Positions 62,401-64,000 are shown, counted from the stretch's first letter. The stretch: 64,000 nucleotides of DNA from Conus ventricosus (GCA_018398815.1 CM031614.1:44134882-44198881), one strand, 5' to 3'. Notes: generated by a model from the letters alone, not told the origin. A program made the numbers and translations.

Positions 62401-63560
62401 TAAAGTTAAGGCTTTTAGGTACAAAGACAGATGAAGGGGCCACAAAGGAAAAAAAAAAAAACCCATGCATGACAGTTAGGCAAAAGGATAAGAGTAAAAC
62501 GAAAATGACCAAAAAACAAAACACTACCAGCACAAAATTTACAGAAAACAGAAACACACACACCCAAACCACGGTATATAACTACTGGGAAACACACAAA
62601 CACAGGCAAAAAACATCACACTCACATAAATGCTCGCTCATGTTCACTCATTTATTCACGCGCATTTTCACACAAAGCACCGACCTGTACAATGTCAGCG
62701 TCTTTGTCCGCCGGCTTGTCCACAAAGTGCGTGAATCCAGCATGACAGTCGTAGCCCTGAAAATGACTCTCACTTCCAGCTTCCAAAACATGCAGCAATC
62801 CTTTCCTTGTGACAAACTCCCCCGCCACCCTTGTCCAGTATTGAACTACCCTCCCTGTGCTGGCAAAAACAGTAAGTGACAATGACAGAGCACAGCCATT
62901 TAACGTACTCTGAACAAGTCAGAGACCCAGGTGCCACTAAACTGAAAACAACGACTCAGACGTTGAAGTACACCATGTGAGCAGTTTTGAAATCAATTCA
63001 AATTGAAGTGACTATGATTTAGATGACTAAGATGTAGTGGATCAGCACTGTCAATGTTTAAATCAATTGTCTGGTCATCCAAGAGAAGGCAAGTGACTGA
63101 CATTGGCCAATCATAGTCTAACATGTCAAAAAATATATGCATATCAAGCTACATCCACTATCAGATTACCTTACAAACTTTGGGGATTTCATGTTTACGG
63201 GTTATTTTTCAGAACAATATCCCAGTTTCGTTAATTTCTCGAATGTTCTAAAAACTGAAAGTATGAGTTTGGTGAAGCTTACCAAAAAACAAGAAAAAGG
63301 AAGAAAAGAAACGTTATGTTAAAACGTAACATTTTGTCTGTGTCTATATAATGTAATATCTGTCTTTATCTGTACTGTCAAAATCTTTTTAAAAAAACTG
63401 TCAACAAAGACAAACTTGTTCTGAGACACTTCCTTTGGTTGTCTATCCTAAAGTAAACTGCACTCACATCTAAAAGCAGACTGTCCTTTATGCTGACTGG
63501 AATGCCATGCAGAGGTCCACGCTGATTCGGCTTCAGCAAATCCAGCTCTACAGCCATCGC
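17203..63560 (-). CDS. FAAH: Fatty-acid amide hydrolase-like gene (14 exons found; 5' end outside the window)
   Basis: This membrane-associated serine hydrolase family breaks down fatty-acid amides such as anandamide, using a Ser-Ser-Lys triad. Visible here are the Lys in GIPVSIKD (exon at 63468), the amidase signature with GGSSGGEGALIGGGGS, and the nucleophile Ser in SDIGGSIR (exon at 56427). The fourteen exons run 63.56 to 17.20 kb in the order of vertebrate FAAH and total about 430 codons, against 579 in human FAAH. The missing parts are the first ~120 residues, including the N-terminal membrane helix (beyond the right edge), and one C-terminal exon of about 31 residues. Codon phases match at every junction once two single-base losses, at about 51110 and 27704, are allowed for. 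Introns carry an LTR retrotransposon, piggyBac-type elements and several minisatellites. It could be a pseudogene, but a live gene with assembly errors is more likely. Confidence 0.9.
17308..18510 (-). repeat. Minisatellite of copied FAAH terminal-exon acceptors
   Basis: The array starts exactly at the intron side of the terminal exon and extends about 1.2 kb. On the minus strand most units read (GT)n, a TACTTGGT[GA]CC block, TTCTGTCGCAG, GACTCGGAGGGATAG, then (GT)n. The real exon has TTCTGTCGCAG|GACTCGGACGG. Unit length varies from about 30 to 60 bp with the CA tract. Some units lose the CAG (for example a TCGGAGGA variant near 17508), and some are an alternative type ending CCTAACATGATAG. 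A C run of about 31 bases lies at 18327-18357. Confidence 0.9.
18639..20770 (+). repeat. 5' LTR (2132 bp)
   Basis: It has TG...CA ends and matches 24443-26587 throughout. It contains a (TC)n tract near 18800, an internal minisatellite at about 20040-20260 and an AATAAA at about 20642. Differences from the 3' LTR are mostly single-base indels, with few substitutions. Confidence 0.92.
20040..20260 (+). repeat. Minisatellite inside the 5' LTR (CACTGGTTGG units)
   Basis: Sub-units of about 17 bp built on CACTGGTTGG or CGCTGGTTGG are organised in a higher-order unit of about 85 bp present about 2.5 times. The same array occurs in the 3' LTR at about 25860-26080. Confidence 0.85.
20772..20790 (+). 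promoter_or_regulatory. Primer-binding site, tRNA-Pro type
   Basis: Directly after the 5' LTR comes TTGTGGGGCTCGTCCGGGAT. It matches the complement of the 3' end of tRNA-Pro as used by many retroelements, with one G fewer in the G run. Confidence 0.8.
21181..21345 (+). repeat. Two tandem copies of a ~100-bp unit in the LTR-element leader
   Basis: Both copies contain CCCCACCGCACTGTTGCTCG and GTTTGCCAGAGTGGG, separated by a long T run, and are followed by a (CA)n tract at about 21355-21380. Confidence 0.75.
21457..22850 (+). pseudogene. Gag-like region with zinc knuckle
   Basis: From MATSGAGGMATRASKKK at 21457 the frame is broken repeatedly. A coiled-coil-like stretch (repeated EALRREE-type units) spans about 21870-22140. 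Then come KLPEFRPSEDIDMF and a segment with YADMQLALRKRFHLTPETYR, the usual Gag core of Gypsy-like elements. A zinc knuckle CFLCGRPGHIGK lies near 22805-22845, with its last Cys disturbed by a local indel or substitution. This would form the particle shell and bind RNA. Confidence 0.75.
22960..23290 (+). pseudogene. Retropepsin-like protease region
   Basis: The segment RDSGASTIFVDKDLV carries the D-S/T-G-A active-site motif of retroviral-type aspartic proteases. Downstream GVTTRAKAKKQEQE resembles the linker after protease in Gypsy polyproteins. The frame is interrupted several times between them. Confidence 0.7.
23540..23960 (+). pseudogene. Integrase zinc-binding domain and start of catalytic core
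   Basis: The frame has HDSPMAGHMGSKRTLERVRQ, then FFWPGMNSQVRQYCRSCDVC, the H-H-C-C zinc-binding module of integrases. Next come YILVVVDYA (first catalytic Asp) and, after frame breaks, VAEAHWQIWTRTGVP. The later catalytic residues are not recognisable. Confidence 0.75.
24443..26587 (+). repeat. 3' LTR (2145 bp)
   Basis: It matches the 5' LTR from TGTCACGAG to CGTGACA, is preceded by a polypurine tract and is followed by the GCTGT target duplication. Confidence 0.92.
26593..27678 (-). other. FAAH-like intron; GA-rich tract; weak exon candidate
   Basis: This is mostly unique intron DNA, with a (GA)n-rich tract at about 27248-27560. A minus-strand stretch at about 27100-27225 reads VVTSIELEKDKADLKID after a weak acceptor (CTGAACAG). 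It sits where the missing FAAH exon (human VTTVTAEDE...) should be, but the match is poor and there is no good donor. Confidence 0.3.
27679..27736 (-). CDS. FAAH: FAAH-like exon (NYPAGMMP) with a one-base loss
   Basis: The acceptor GTCCTACAG is followed by a frame giving GQGNPLLYNL; one base is then missing at about 27703-27706, and the other frame continues NYPAGMMP to a donor CCG|GTGAGC. Vertebrate FAAH has LYNCLDFPAGVVP here, so both halves align. A different acceptor 7 bases downstream would give an open frame without the loss, but it destroys the LLYN match. With the base counted, exon phase fits both neighbours (phase 1 in, phase 0 out). Confidence 0.8.
27737..28130. other. CA microsatellite and poly-G tract within intron
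   Basis: (CA)n lies at about 27744-27770 and a G run at 27827-27862, followed by purine-rich DNA. No gene was seen. Confidence 0.6.
28440..28880 (+). pseudogene. LINE ORF2 C-terminal remnant
   Basis: The frame reads YYRKVRDCIPLFYSGSVIWN then ELPSFFPP, resembling the common LINE C-terminal motif (R...F...G..lWN-x-LP). Another frame continues with LEPIFSMATEITFF as the usual K-x-hLF tail would. It is highly degraded, and its limits are approximate. Confidence 0.45.
28881..29406. other. FAAH-like intron, no gene seen
   Basis: AT-rich DNA with a G-rich tract at 29333-29380. A block near 29195 (TTTCAACCTCTTAGGTCTTC then TTCAGGC) resembles termini of some retroelements, but nothing else supports one. 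Confidence 0.4.
29407..29517 (-). CDS. FAAH: FAAH-like exon (EAWKKQKLDALICPG)
   Basis: The acceptor TTTTTTTTCCTCAG is followed by YKAEFLEAWKKQKLDALICP then GLPFPAVTAGLEDNTL and the donor GTAAGG. It aligns with the human YRKTVIAQWRALDLDVVLTP block. It is entered needing one base from the preceding exon and leaves with one base (phase 1), which fits the 27.7-kb exon. Confidence 0.92.
29518..29956. other. FAAH-like intron, no gene seen
   Basis: Unique AT-rich DNA without recognised features. Confidence 0.4.
29961..30495. mobile_element. 535-bp foldback element with ~230-bp inverted arms
   Basis: The ends are TGTGACGGTACAAAGTGTCC and its inverse, with a possible 4-bp target duplication GGCG (29957-29960, 30496-30499). 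The two arms pair over roughly 230 bp each around a short AT-rich centre near 30240. Inside each arm the word AAAGTGTCCGCAG and its inverse alternate several times, so each arm can also fold on itself. No coding capacity, so it must be moved by another transposase. Confidence 0.8.
30500..30993. other. FAAH-like intron with CA and CT microsatellites
   Basis: ACGC/ACAC tracts at about 30705-30760, (CTCT)n at about 30777-30815 and (CA)n at about 30880-30930. No gene was seen. Confidence 0.55.
30994..31037 (-). CDS. FAAH: FAAH-like small exon (KIVDWWHLEDKIK)
   Basis: The acceptor CTCTGTCACCAG opens a frame completed by the previous exon's AG (Arg), then KIVDWWHLEDKIK. Human has ...KLWELQHEIE at this position. 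Phase matching needs the donor GTT G|GTCATT at 30994, adding V; a GTTGGT donor 4 bases earlier would leave the next exon out of frame. The exon is 44 bp. Confidence 0.75.
31038..33158. other. FAAH-like intron; poly-C, poly-G and GT tracts, no gene
   Basis: C runs lie at about 31619-31645 and 31764-31786, (GT)n at about 32010-32115 and a G-rich tract at 32117-32142. The rest is AT-rich unique DNA with T runs. Confidence 0.55.
33159..33205 (-). CDS. FAAH: FAAH-like small exon (DPPLGRMGLVLCQLP)
   Basis: The 47-bp exon lies between GTGCTGGTTTCCCAG and CCCAG|GTAAGATC. Phase 0 in and phase 2 out fit both neighbours. It aligns with the human segment KPLLPRLSAFLSNM. Homology is modest, but splice signals, phase and position agree. 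Confidence 0.75.
33206..34080. other. FAAH-like intron, no gene seen
   Basis: Unique DNA with a short GT tract near 33440. Nothing was recognised. Confidence 0.4.
34085..34243 (-). mobile_element. tRNA-derived SINE fragment (minus orientation)
   Basis: On the minus strand the head reads CCGGTGGCTCAGTGATAAGA (A-box-like), followed about 30 bp later by TGTGAGTTCGCATCTTGC (B-box-like). This spacing is that of a tRNA promoter. The body continues past GGCGAAACC. The 3' limit is uncertain. Confidence 0.6.
34330..34700 (-). repeat. Minisatellite with acceptor-like units (~80 bp, five copies)
   Basis: On the minus strand each unit reads AGACAGCAGAAATCCAGTGT ... GTACTGGTTGTTTGTTATAT then TTCAG. The pyrimidine-rich TTTGTTATATTTCAG is a good acceptor consensus. 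It lies in the intron downstream of the exon at 34775. I could not match the unit to any exon in the window. Confidence 0.8.
34775..34874 (-). CDS. FAAH: FAAH-like exon (SYYMGKLPLFMKYVM)
   Basis: The acceptor TTACATCTGCAG begins with a G completing ATG (Met). The exon continues KDDVLDDCVSFSYYMGKLPL and FMKYVMAKLIGLL to CTG|GTGAGT. It matches the human GDLVSILKLPQWLKGLLAF region. The 100-bp length and phases fit both neighbours. Confidence 0.93.
34875..35563. other. FAAH-like intron; minus-strand ORF-rich patch of unknown origin
   Basis: At 35200-35560 two minus-strand frames are open for 64-78 codons, with non-repetitive composition (for example ILRSHDTALGQRLANISRDR). It may be a decayed mobile-element ORF. 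I recognise no family. Confidence 0.3.
35564..35790. repeat. Tandem duplication, two copies of about 113 bp
   Basis: The copies share ACCCAGCACATTAAAGATAT, GCTGAAAAATGTCAATAAC and GACTTTAAATACAA. Confidence 0.8.
35967..36064 (-). CDS. FAAH: FAAH-like exon (VMPFEPPRVHDAVYDLF)
   Basis: The acceptor TTTTTGTGACAG starts GTC ATG CCT, giving VMPFEPPRVHDAVYDLFIQA then CFGDDGEDSDQY and AT|GTTAGT. It joins the 47.4-kb exon's ...GHK in register with human GHTLVPFLPSNIPHA. The 98-bp length and phases match. Confidence 0.93.
36065..37477. other. FAAH-like intron with CACTC/CA microsatellite; no gene seen
   Basis: A (CACG)n/(CACT)n/(CA)n compound microsatellite spans about 36583-36710. The remainder is unique intron DNA. 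Confidence 0.5.
37480..37650 (+). mobile_element. SINE, left part, split by a TTAA element
   Basis: This carries a tRNA-like stretch with B-box-like GGGTTCAAACCACACATGGG and the SINE body TTGGTACCCAGTTTGGCTCA. It stops at CTGCCGTCCA before TTAA. The continuation GCCATCCCCAGAACAC is found at 41995. Confidence 0.6.
38339..39919 (+). mobile_element. Nested hAT-like element B (1581 bp, 6-bp target duplication AAACAT)
   Basis: Inverted ends CAGGGATGAAAAC are flanked by AAACAT (38333-38338 and 39920-39925). It carries a small plus-strand zinc-finger ORF, T/C-rich and CA-rich low-complexity DNA at about 39100-39310, and two G runs. Confidence 0.8.
38539..38886 (+). pseudogene. Zinc-finger N-terminal ORF of a transposon
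   Basis: MASIHSESLPLVSANKTKK starts at 38539. After a one-base break near 38645-38655 the frame reads VADAIKKHDKDGEFELFC then EPCQKRV and HIERPSHQQK, a C-x2-C ... H-x(5)-H finger like those at the start of hAT-type transposases. It ends at a stop at 38884-38886 with no catalytic domain, so it is at most a DNA-binding fragment. Confidence 0.55.
40103..40320. repeat. 56-bp tandem repeat, four near-identical copies
   Basis: Units start at 40103, 40159, 40215 and 40271, each beginning CCATGGGTTACTGTACACCC and containing ACGGCGTACGGCGAGGGGTT. They lie in the host TTAA element and share ACCCACGGCGTAC-type words with its subterminal palindromes, so they are probable transposase- or host-factor-binding repeats (inference). 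Confidence 0.9.
40331..41926 (-). mobile_element. Nested hAT-like element C (1596 bp, 6-bp target duplication AGCATG)
   Basis: Inverted ends CAGACCTGCCAACC are flanked by AGCATG (40325-40330 and 41927-41932). The minus strand encodes the N-terminal part of a hAT-type transposase. Confidence 0.85.
40985..41652 (-). pseudogene. hAT-type transposase, N-terminal part only
   Basis: The minus-strand frame starts MSKRGVESFGQDAKKKKLG and runs through FPCIRPSAKGVNCARC, C-E-S-D-F and a DVKRHLESRKH finger. Then come EALVAGFFVEHNIALSAANH, a SDSEIAKQLKSGRTKT segment and, past one stop near 41160, FVLGTDGSQE (first acidic catalytic position of hAT enzymes) and a FFPGAVRYLKNDTIPTELM stretch. It then runs into a G tract and the element end. 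The rest of the RNase-H-like core and the dimerisation region are missing, so this copy cannot be autonomous. Confidence 0.8.
41995..42060 (+). mobile_element. SINE, right part, after the TTAA element
   Basis: It begins GCCATCCCCAGAACACAAAC and ends at the TTAA of the next element, so the same SINE hosts two TTAA insertions 66 bp apart. Confidence 0.55.
42061..43176 (+). mobile_element. TTAA-flanked piggyBac derivative, internally deleted (1.1 kb)
   Basis: TTAA at 42061-42064 and 43173-43176, with inverted ends CCCTCTT[AG]TA. It contains only the N-terminal part of a piggyBac-like ORF, so it is non-autonomous. Confidence 0.85.
42340..42870 (+). pseudogene. piggyBac transposase N-terminal fragment
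   Basis: It starts MAAFASATNNDEMVDYSQEE with an acidic stretch (DNESDIEVGSGAEEDGEVQ) and continues VPLAALQTKWRHATHG, then a FQEPTGLAHSLPDTATPLVF segment. After a frameshift, DETNRYARQKQ matches the T-N-x-Y-A block seen upstream of the catalytic core. No DDD catalytic residues are present. Confidence 0.7.
43304..43392 (-). CDS. Orphan exon-like segment in a FAAH intron
   Basis: It is bounded by the acceptor CGTCTTTGGGTTTTCAG and a modest donor CCAG|GTTTCT. The 89 bases are open as QMLFQVMGNKVDVATWSEWK then DFAGPSPLQ. It is not part of FAAH, since flanking FAAH exons join directly. The pattern weakly recalls the start of Rap-GAP-type domains (FLG-x(6)-GW-x(3)-GGLD). It could be a pseudo-exon or an exon from another gene. 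Confidence 0.25.
43393..44590. other. FAAH-like intron, no gene seen
   Basis: Unique AT-rich intron DNA. Confidence 0.4.
44600..44890. repeat. Tandem repeat, ~112-bp unit, about 2.6 copies
   Basis: Units share CTGGTCTATCTCCCAAAGAA, CAATTCATTTACCAAAATTC and AACTTTAGTCTATAGTCTCA. The third copy is more diverged. Confidence 0.85.
45173..45519. mobile_element. MITE with CAGGGTTCATACAGG inverted ends (347 bp)
   Basis: The 15-bp terminal inverted repeat CAGGGTTCATACAGG is exact at both ends, flanked by the 5-bp direct repeat TATTT. It has no coding capacity. CAGGG-type ends suggest hAT mobilisation, although hAT duplications are normally 8 bp. Confidence 0.82.
45520..47428. other. FAAH-like intron; GT and CA microsatellites; G-rich tract
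   Basis: (GT)n at about 45723-45795, (CA)n at about 46020-46048 and 46326-46352, and a purine/G-rich tract at about 46985-47055. No gene was seen. Confidence 0.5.
47429..47554 (-). CDS. FAAH: FAAH-like exon (GPLRVGFYTAIEGVTPHPA)
   Basis: The acceptor TTTGTGTGTACAG starts TTG TTT GAG. The exon reads LFEKKGPLRVGFYTAIEGV then TPHPACVRAVLEAKATLERK and GHK to AAG|GTAAAG. It matches human QPLRVGYYETDNYTMPSPAMRR and following residues. It is 126 bp, phase 0 at both ends. Confidence 0.95.
47555..47825 (-). repeat. Minisatellite of copied acceptors of the 47.4-kb exon
   Basis: About five units of roughly 59 bp. On the minus strand each reads TTTGTGTGTACAG|TTGTTTGAAAATAT then ATGGTACAAAATATGGTTCA. 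The real junction is TTTGTGTGTACAG|TTGTTTGAGAAG, so the acceptor and nine exon bases are repeated. The last unit is degraded. Confidence 0.92.
48000..48395 (-). repeat. 27-bp minisatellite (about 14 copies)
   Basis: Plus-strand unit AGTCAGATTCCTGTGAGTTC plus ATGTCAA, with later units using AAGTCAA. On the minus strand each unit contains GAACTCACAG|GAATCTGAC, acceptor-like but with a weak pyrimidine tract. It is open as S-Q-I-P-V-S-S-C-Q repeats on the plus strand, with no evidence of translation. Confidence 0.9.
48396..49125. other. FAAH-like intron; CA microsatellite, C run
   Basis: (CA)n lies at about 48821-48850 and a C-rich tract at about 48947-48970. No gene was seen. Confidence 0.5.
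49127..49855 (-). repeat. 53-bp minisatellite with paired acceptor- and donor-like sites
   Basis: About eight regular 53-bp units, then six diverged ones. On the minus strand a unit reads CTGCTGGTTTTCCAG|GAATC then TT|GTAAGTGAAAGG: an acceptor-like site, 7 bases, then a near-consensus donor. Plus-strand unit CCAGCAGGGATTTATTTACA. No exon source was identified in the window. Confidence 0.9.
49968..50497 (+). mobile_element. tRNA-derived SINE with (ATT)n tail
   Basis: The head carries the A box TAGCCCAGTGGTAGAGCG and the B box GGGTTCGAACCT at tRNA-like spacing, then the body shared with 13394-13672. The 3' end has TGTAAAGCGCTTAGAGCTTG ... GGCGCTATATAAG and then (ATT)n. The insert between boxes and the lack of a full cloverleaf argue against a functional tRNA gene. 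It lies in a FAAH intron, opposite in orientation. Confidence 0.85.
50574..50975. repeat. 400-bp (CA)n microsatellite next to a splice donor
   Basis: An interrupted (CA)n tract; on the minus (gene) strand it is (GT)n beginning about 27 bp after the donor of the exon at 51001-51124. The long His/Thr and Cys/Val frames in it are artefacts. Confidence 0.95.
51001..51124 (-). CDS. FAAH: FAAH-like exon (PMARDMDSL) with a one-base loss
   Basis: It begins TT after GCGCAG, completing GTT from the 41-bp exon, and reads VRVTVG. One G is then missing in the run at 51109-51111, and the frame resumes PMARDMDSLIQLTQELFTPR then MHLLDPTVAPLFFRDE. Human has EAVRLSVGPMARDVESL and FRLDPTVPPLPFREE, so both parts align. 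The donor is GAG|GTCGTG. Confidence 0.88.
51130..52090. repeat. Degenerate minisatellite of ~45-60 bp units with CA tracts
   Basis: Recurring blocks such as CACTGATGTACAA, GACTTTGACATACAAATGTG and CATGACA(CC), separated by (CA)n, extend from 6 bp beyond the 51.1-kb exon to about 52.09 kb. The acceptor itself is not visibly copied. Confidence 0.65.
52091..52969. other. FAAH-like intron; CA microsatellite; plus-strand open patch
   Basis: (CA)n lies at about 52629-52668. At about 52745-52890 a plus-strand frame (KKQDVVDMHNIKQLIHEG) is open and non-repetitive. I recognise no family for it. Confidence 0.35.
52970..53010 (-). CDS. FAAH: FAAH-like 41-bp exon (NRGFCPLGTGQNL)
   Basis: An excellent acceptor (TTTTCTGCTTTCAG) and donor (CTAG|GTAAGAC) bound 41 bases. 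With CT from the previous exon it reads L-NRGFCPLGTGQNL, ending in one base that the next exon completes to give VRVTVG. Human has SGLKGCVYGQEAVRLSVG. The G-Q then V-R alignment and phase agreement make this convincing despite its size. Confidence 0.85.
53011..54735. other. FAAH-like intron, no gene seen
   Basis: Several 60-100 codon frames occur at 53.15-53.65 kb, but none has recognisable motifs or clear splice boundaries. Confidence 0.4.
54738..54840. repeat. Direct tandem duplication, two copies of 50 bp
   Basis: AATGACCTTCATTCATCACC followed by CTCTGACATACTTCTTTTCC is present twice with one or two differences. Confidence 0.85.
54841..56426. other. FAAH-like intron; G-rich GGAGGATGGTAAGATACGGG repeats; no gene
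   Basis: At 54900-55200 the DNA is G/A-rich with short internal repeats. The remainder is unique intron DNA. Confidence 0.5.
56427..56633 (-). CDS. FAAH: FAAH-like exon with the amidase signature and catalytic serines
   Basis: The acceptor GGACTGTTTCCAG completes ACG and then reads YACSNPIYGRTCNPHNPLRG, PGGSSGGEGALIGGGGSI and IGIGSDIGGSIRIPCQM, then CGVYGLKPTVDRI and CT|GTAAGT. In FAAH the second Ser of GGSSGG and the Ser of GGSIR act with the upstream Lys as the catalytic triad; all are conserved. It is 207 bp, the longest exon in the window. Confidence 0.97.
56634..57841. other. FAAH-like intron; 65-bp block repeated 733 bp apart
   Basis: TTAAATATCTACATTTTTCA and the following ~45 bp occur at 56897 and again at 57630; a shorter copy (ACAGTCACTGGATAGATTGG) follows at 57717. 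The DNA between the first two is unrelated, so an old tandem repeat was probably split by an insertion. No gene was seen. Confidence 0.5.
57842..57903 (-). CDS. FAAH: FAAH-like small exon (LLKSLGSVPFVRTNFPQ)
   Basis: The acceptor GGCTTTCTGTCCAG opens CTT TTG AAG, giving LLKSLGSVPFVRTNFPQGLM and AC|GTAAGC. Human has VLKLQGAVPFVHTNVPQSMF. The 62-bp length and phases fit both sides. Confidence 0.95.
57904..58290 (-). repeat. 43-bp minisatellite of copied acceptors of the 57.9-kb exon
   Basis: About nine units. On the minus strand each reads GGCTTTGTGTACAG|CTTTTG then TTCATAGCTGACAGTCTGTT. The real junction is GGCTTTCTGTCCAG|CTTTTGAAG. The array is contiguous with the exon and extends only upstream. 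Plus-strand unit word: GCCATCAACAGACTGTCAGC. Confidence 0.93.
58291..58914. other. Unique intron DNA between two blocks of the same minisatellite
   Basis: A short CA tract lies at about 58713-58730. No gene was seen. Confidence 0.45.
58915..59150 (-). repeat. Second block of the 43-bp acceptor minisatellite
   Basis: Five to six more units of the 57904-58290 array, separated from it by about 620 bp of unique DNA. Confidence 0.9.
59151..59660. repeat. CA microsatellites
   Basis: (CA)n at about 59241-59330 (with CG interruptions) and 59438-59477; the remainder is AT-rich intron. Confidence 0.85.
59666..62289 (+). mobile_element. piggyBac-type transposon (2.6 kb between TTAA sites)
   Basis: TTAA at 59666-59669 and 62286-62289 bracket inverted ends CCCTA. 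The left end has two palindromic blocks (GGCCGATTAGATCGGCC and GGGCCGATCAGGTCGGCCC); the right end has different ones (GGCAGTGTAAACTGCC and TGCCATGCATGGCA). The interior encodes a piggyBac transposase with several frame breaks. It lies in a FAAH intron in opposite orientation. Confidence 0.93.
59914..61735 (+). pseudogene. piggyBac transposase with frameshifts
   Basis: It opens MAERGARPG, then an acidic N terminus (GGEEPLEEEEEHGNE, DSDSSEVNESDHVDEGEG). The core has FFLLISRMFHVNDVHQIP, then REIAIDESMIGMKNR (first catalytic Asp), GYHLYTDNFYTKP (second) and NAHMGGVDMSDKK (third). It ends with a Cys-rich region (RDCVVCSDRHG ... HWCPGCEVGCHELC) typical of piggyBac C termini. Frame breaks occur at about 59950, 60040, 60240, 60420, 60785, 60900 and 61590. 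All catalytic Asp are kept, so the copy is either recent and mis-assembled or recently dead. Confidence 0.9.
62290..62684. other. FAAH-like intron, no gene seen
   Basis: A-rich intron DNA. Confidence 0.4.
62685..62756 (-). CDS. FAAH: FAAH-like exon (GYDCHAGFTHFVDKPADKDA)
   Basis: The acceptor GACTCTCATTTTCAG starts GGC TAC GAC and reads GYDCHAGFTHFVDKPADKDA then DIVQ to CAG|GTCGGT. It matches human GHDSTLGLSLNEGVPAECDS. It is 72 bp, phase 0 at both ends. The donor GTCGGT is non-consensus at +3. Confidence 0.93.
62757..63467. other. FAAH-like intron, no gene seen
   Basis: Unique AT-rich DNA. Confidence 0.45.
63468..63560 (-). CDS. FAAH: FAAH-like exon with the catalytic lysine (HGIPVSIKD)
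   Basis: The acceptor CTTACTGCAG starts GCG ATG GCT: AMAVELDLLKPNQRGPLHGI then PVSIKDSLLLD to GAT|GTGAGT. In human, YGVPVSLKE contains catalytic Lys142; the same Lys is residue 25 of this exon. It is 93 bp, phase 0 at both ends. Earlier exons lie beyond the right edge. Confidence 0.95.
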
Positions 63561-64000
63561 CTGCAGTAAGACACACAAACAGTGACCTAAACAAATCCAA
63601 CTCTACAGCCATCGCATGCAGTAAGACACACACACAGTGACCTAAACAAATCCAACTCTACAGCCATCGCCTGCAGTAAGACACACAAACAGTGACCTAA
63701 ACAAATCCAACTCTACACCCATCGCCTGCAGTAAGACACACAGTGACCTAAACAAATCCAACTCTACAGCCATCGCCTGCAGTAAGACACACAAACAGTG
63801 ACCTAAACAAATCCAACTCTACAGCCATCGCCTGCAGTAAGACACACAAACAGTGACCTAAACAAATCCAACTCTACAGCCATCGCCTGCAGTAAGACAC
63901 ACAGTGACCTAAACAAATCCAACTCTACAGCCATTGCCTGCTGTATGACACACAGTGACCTAAACAAATCCAACTCTGCAGCCATTGCCTGCAGTATGAC
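63561..64000 (-). repeat. 51/55-bp minisatellite of copied acceptors plus exon start
   Basis: Eight further copies of the junction follow at intervals of 55, 55, 55, 51, 55, 55, 51 and 51 bp and continue past the window edge. On the minus strand each reads CTTACTGCAG|GCGATGGCTG then TAGAGTTGGATTTG. The real exon has TAGAGCTGGATTTG, so about 24 exon bases are copied. The 4-bp length class is a CA-tract difference (AAAC present or absent). Translated, units read AMAVELDLFRSL. Confidence 0.95.

Overview
The window is animal nuclear DNA, most likely from a mollusc and probably a gastropod. Evidence: a multi-exon gene with GT-AG introns of 0.7 to 11 kb, abundant (CA)n/(GT)n and poly-G/poly-C tracts, tRNA-derived SINEs of a type I associate with gastropods, and many DNA transposons, LINE remnants and an LTR element. 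There is no sign of bacterial gene organisation. The species cannot be fixed from sequence alone.

The one gene I can assemble with confidence is a fatty-acid amide hydrolase (FAAH-like, amidase-signature serine hydrolase) on the minus strand. It enters from the right edge (63.56 kb) and ends at a stop codon at 17.203 kb, with an AATAAA at 16.91 kb. Fourteen exons, several only 41-62 bp, were placed by splice sites, matching codon phase and colinearity with vertebrate FAAH. They hold the catalytic Lys and both catalytic Ser residues. The first ~120 residues lie beyond the right edge, and one ~31-residue exon near the C terminus was not found. Two exons carry single-base losses.

The most striking structure is in this gene's introns. 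At four exons (63.56, 57.90, 47.55 and 17.31 kb) the 3' splice site with the first few exon bases has been tandemly amplified into the upstream intron, giving minisatellites of roughly 43-60 bp units packed with copies of the real acceptor. Other arrays in the same introns (34.3, 48.0, 49.1 kb) have acceptor-like units whose source exon I cannot identify.

Other layout, left to right. 0-7 kb: low-complexity DNA, a LINE 3' end and a possible small plus-strand exon. 7.3-12.85 kb: a minus-strand LINE split in its reverse transcriptase by a 3.96-kb insertion that encodes zinc-finger and OTU-like protease remnants. 13.4-16.9 kb: a SINE, a possible terminal exon of a convergent plus-strand gene, and a 686-bp non-LTR derivative. 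18.64-26.59 kb: a 7.95-kb LTR retrotransposon with 2.1-kb LTRs, a tRNA-Pro primer site and no reverse transcriptase. 30 kb: a 535-bp foldback element. 37.65-43.18 kb: two TTAA-flanked elements, one containing two further elements with 6-bp target duplications. 45.2 kb: a small hAT-like MITE. 59.67-62.29 kb: a near-complete but frameshifted piggyBac element. Everything from 17.3 kb rightward lies inside FAAH introns. The two LTRs differ mainly by single-base indels, so some frameshifts in this window may be assembly errors.
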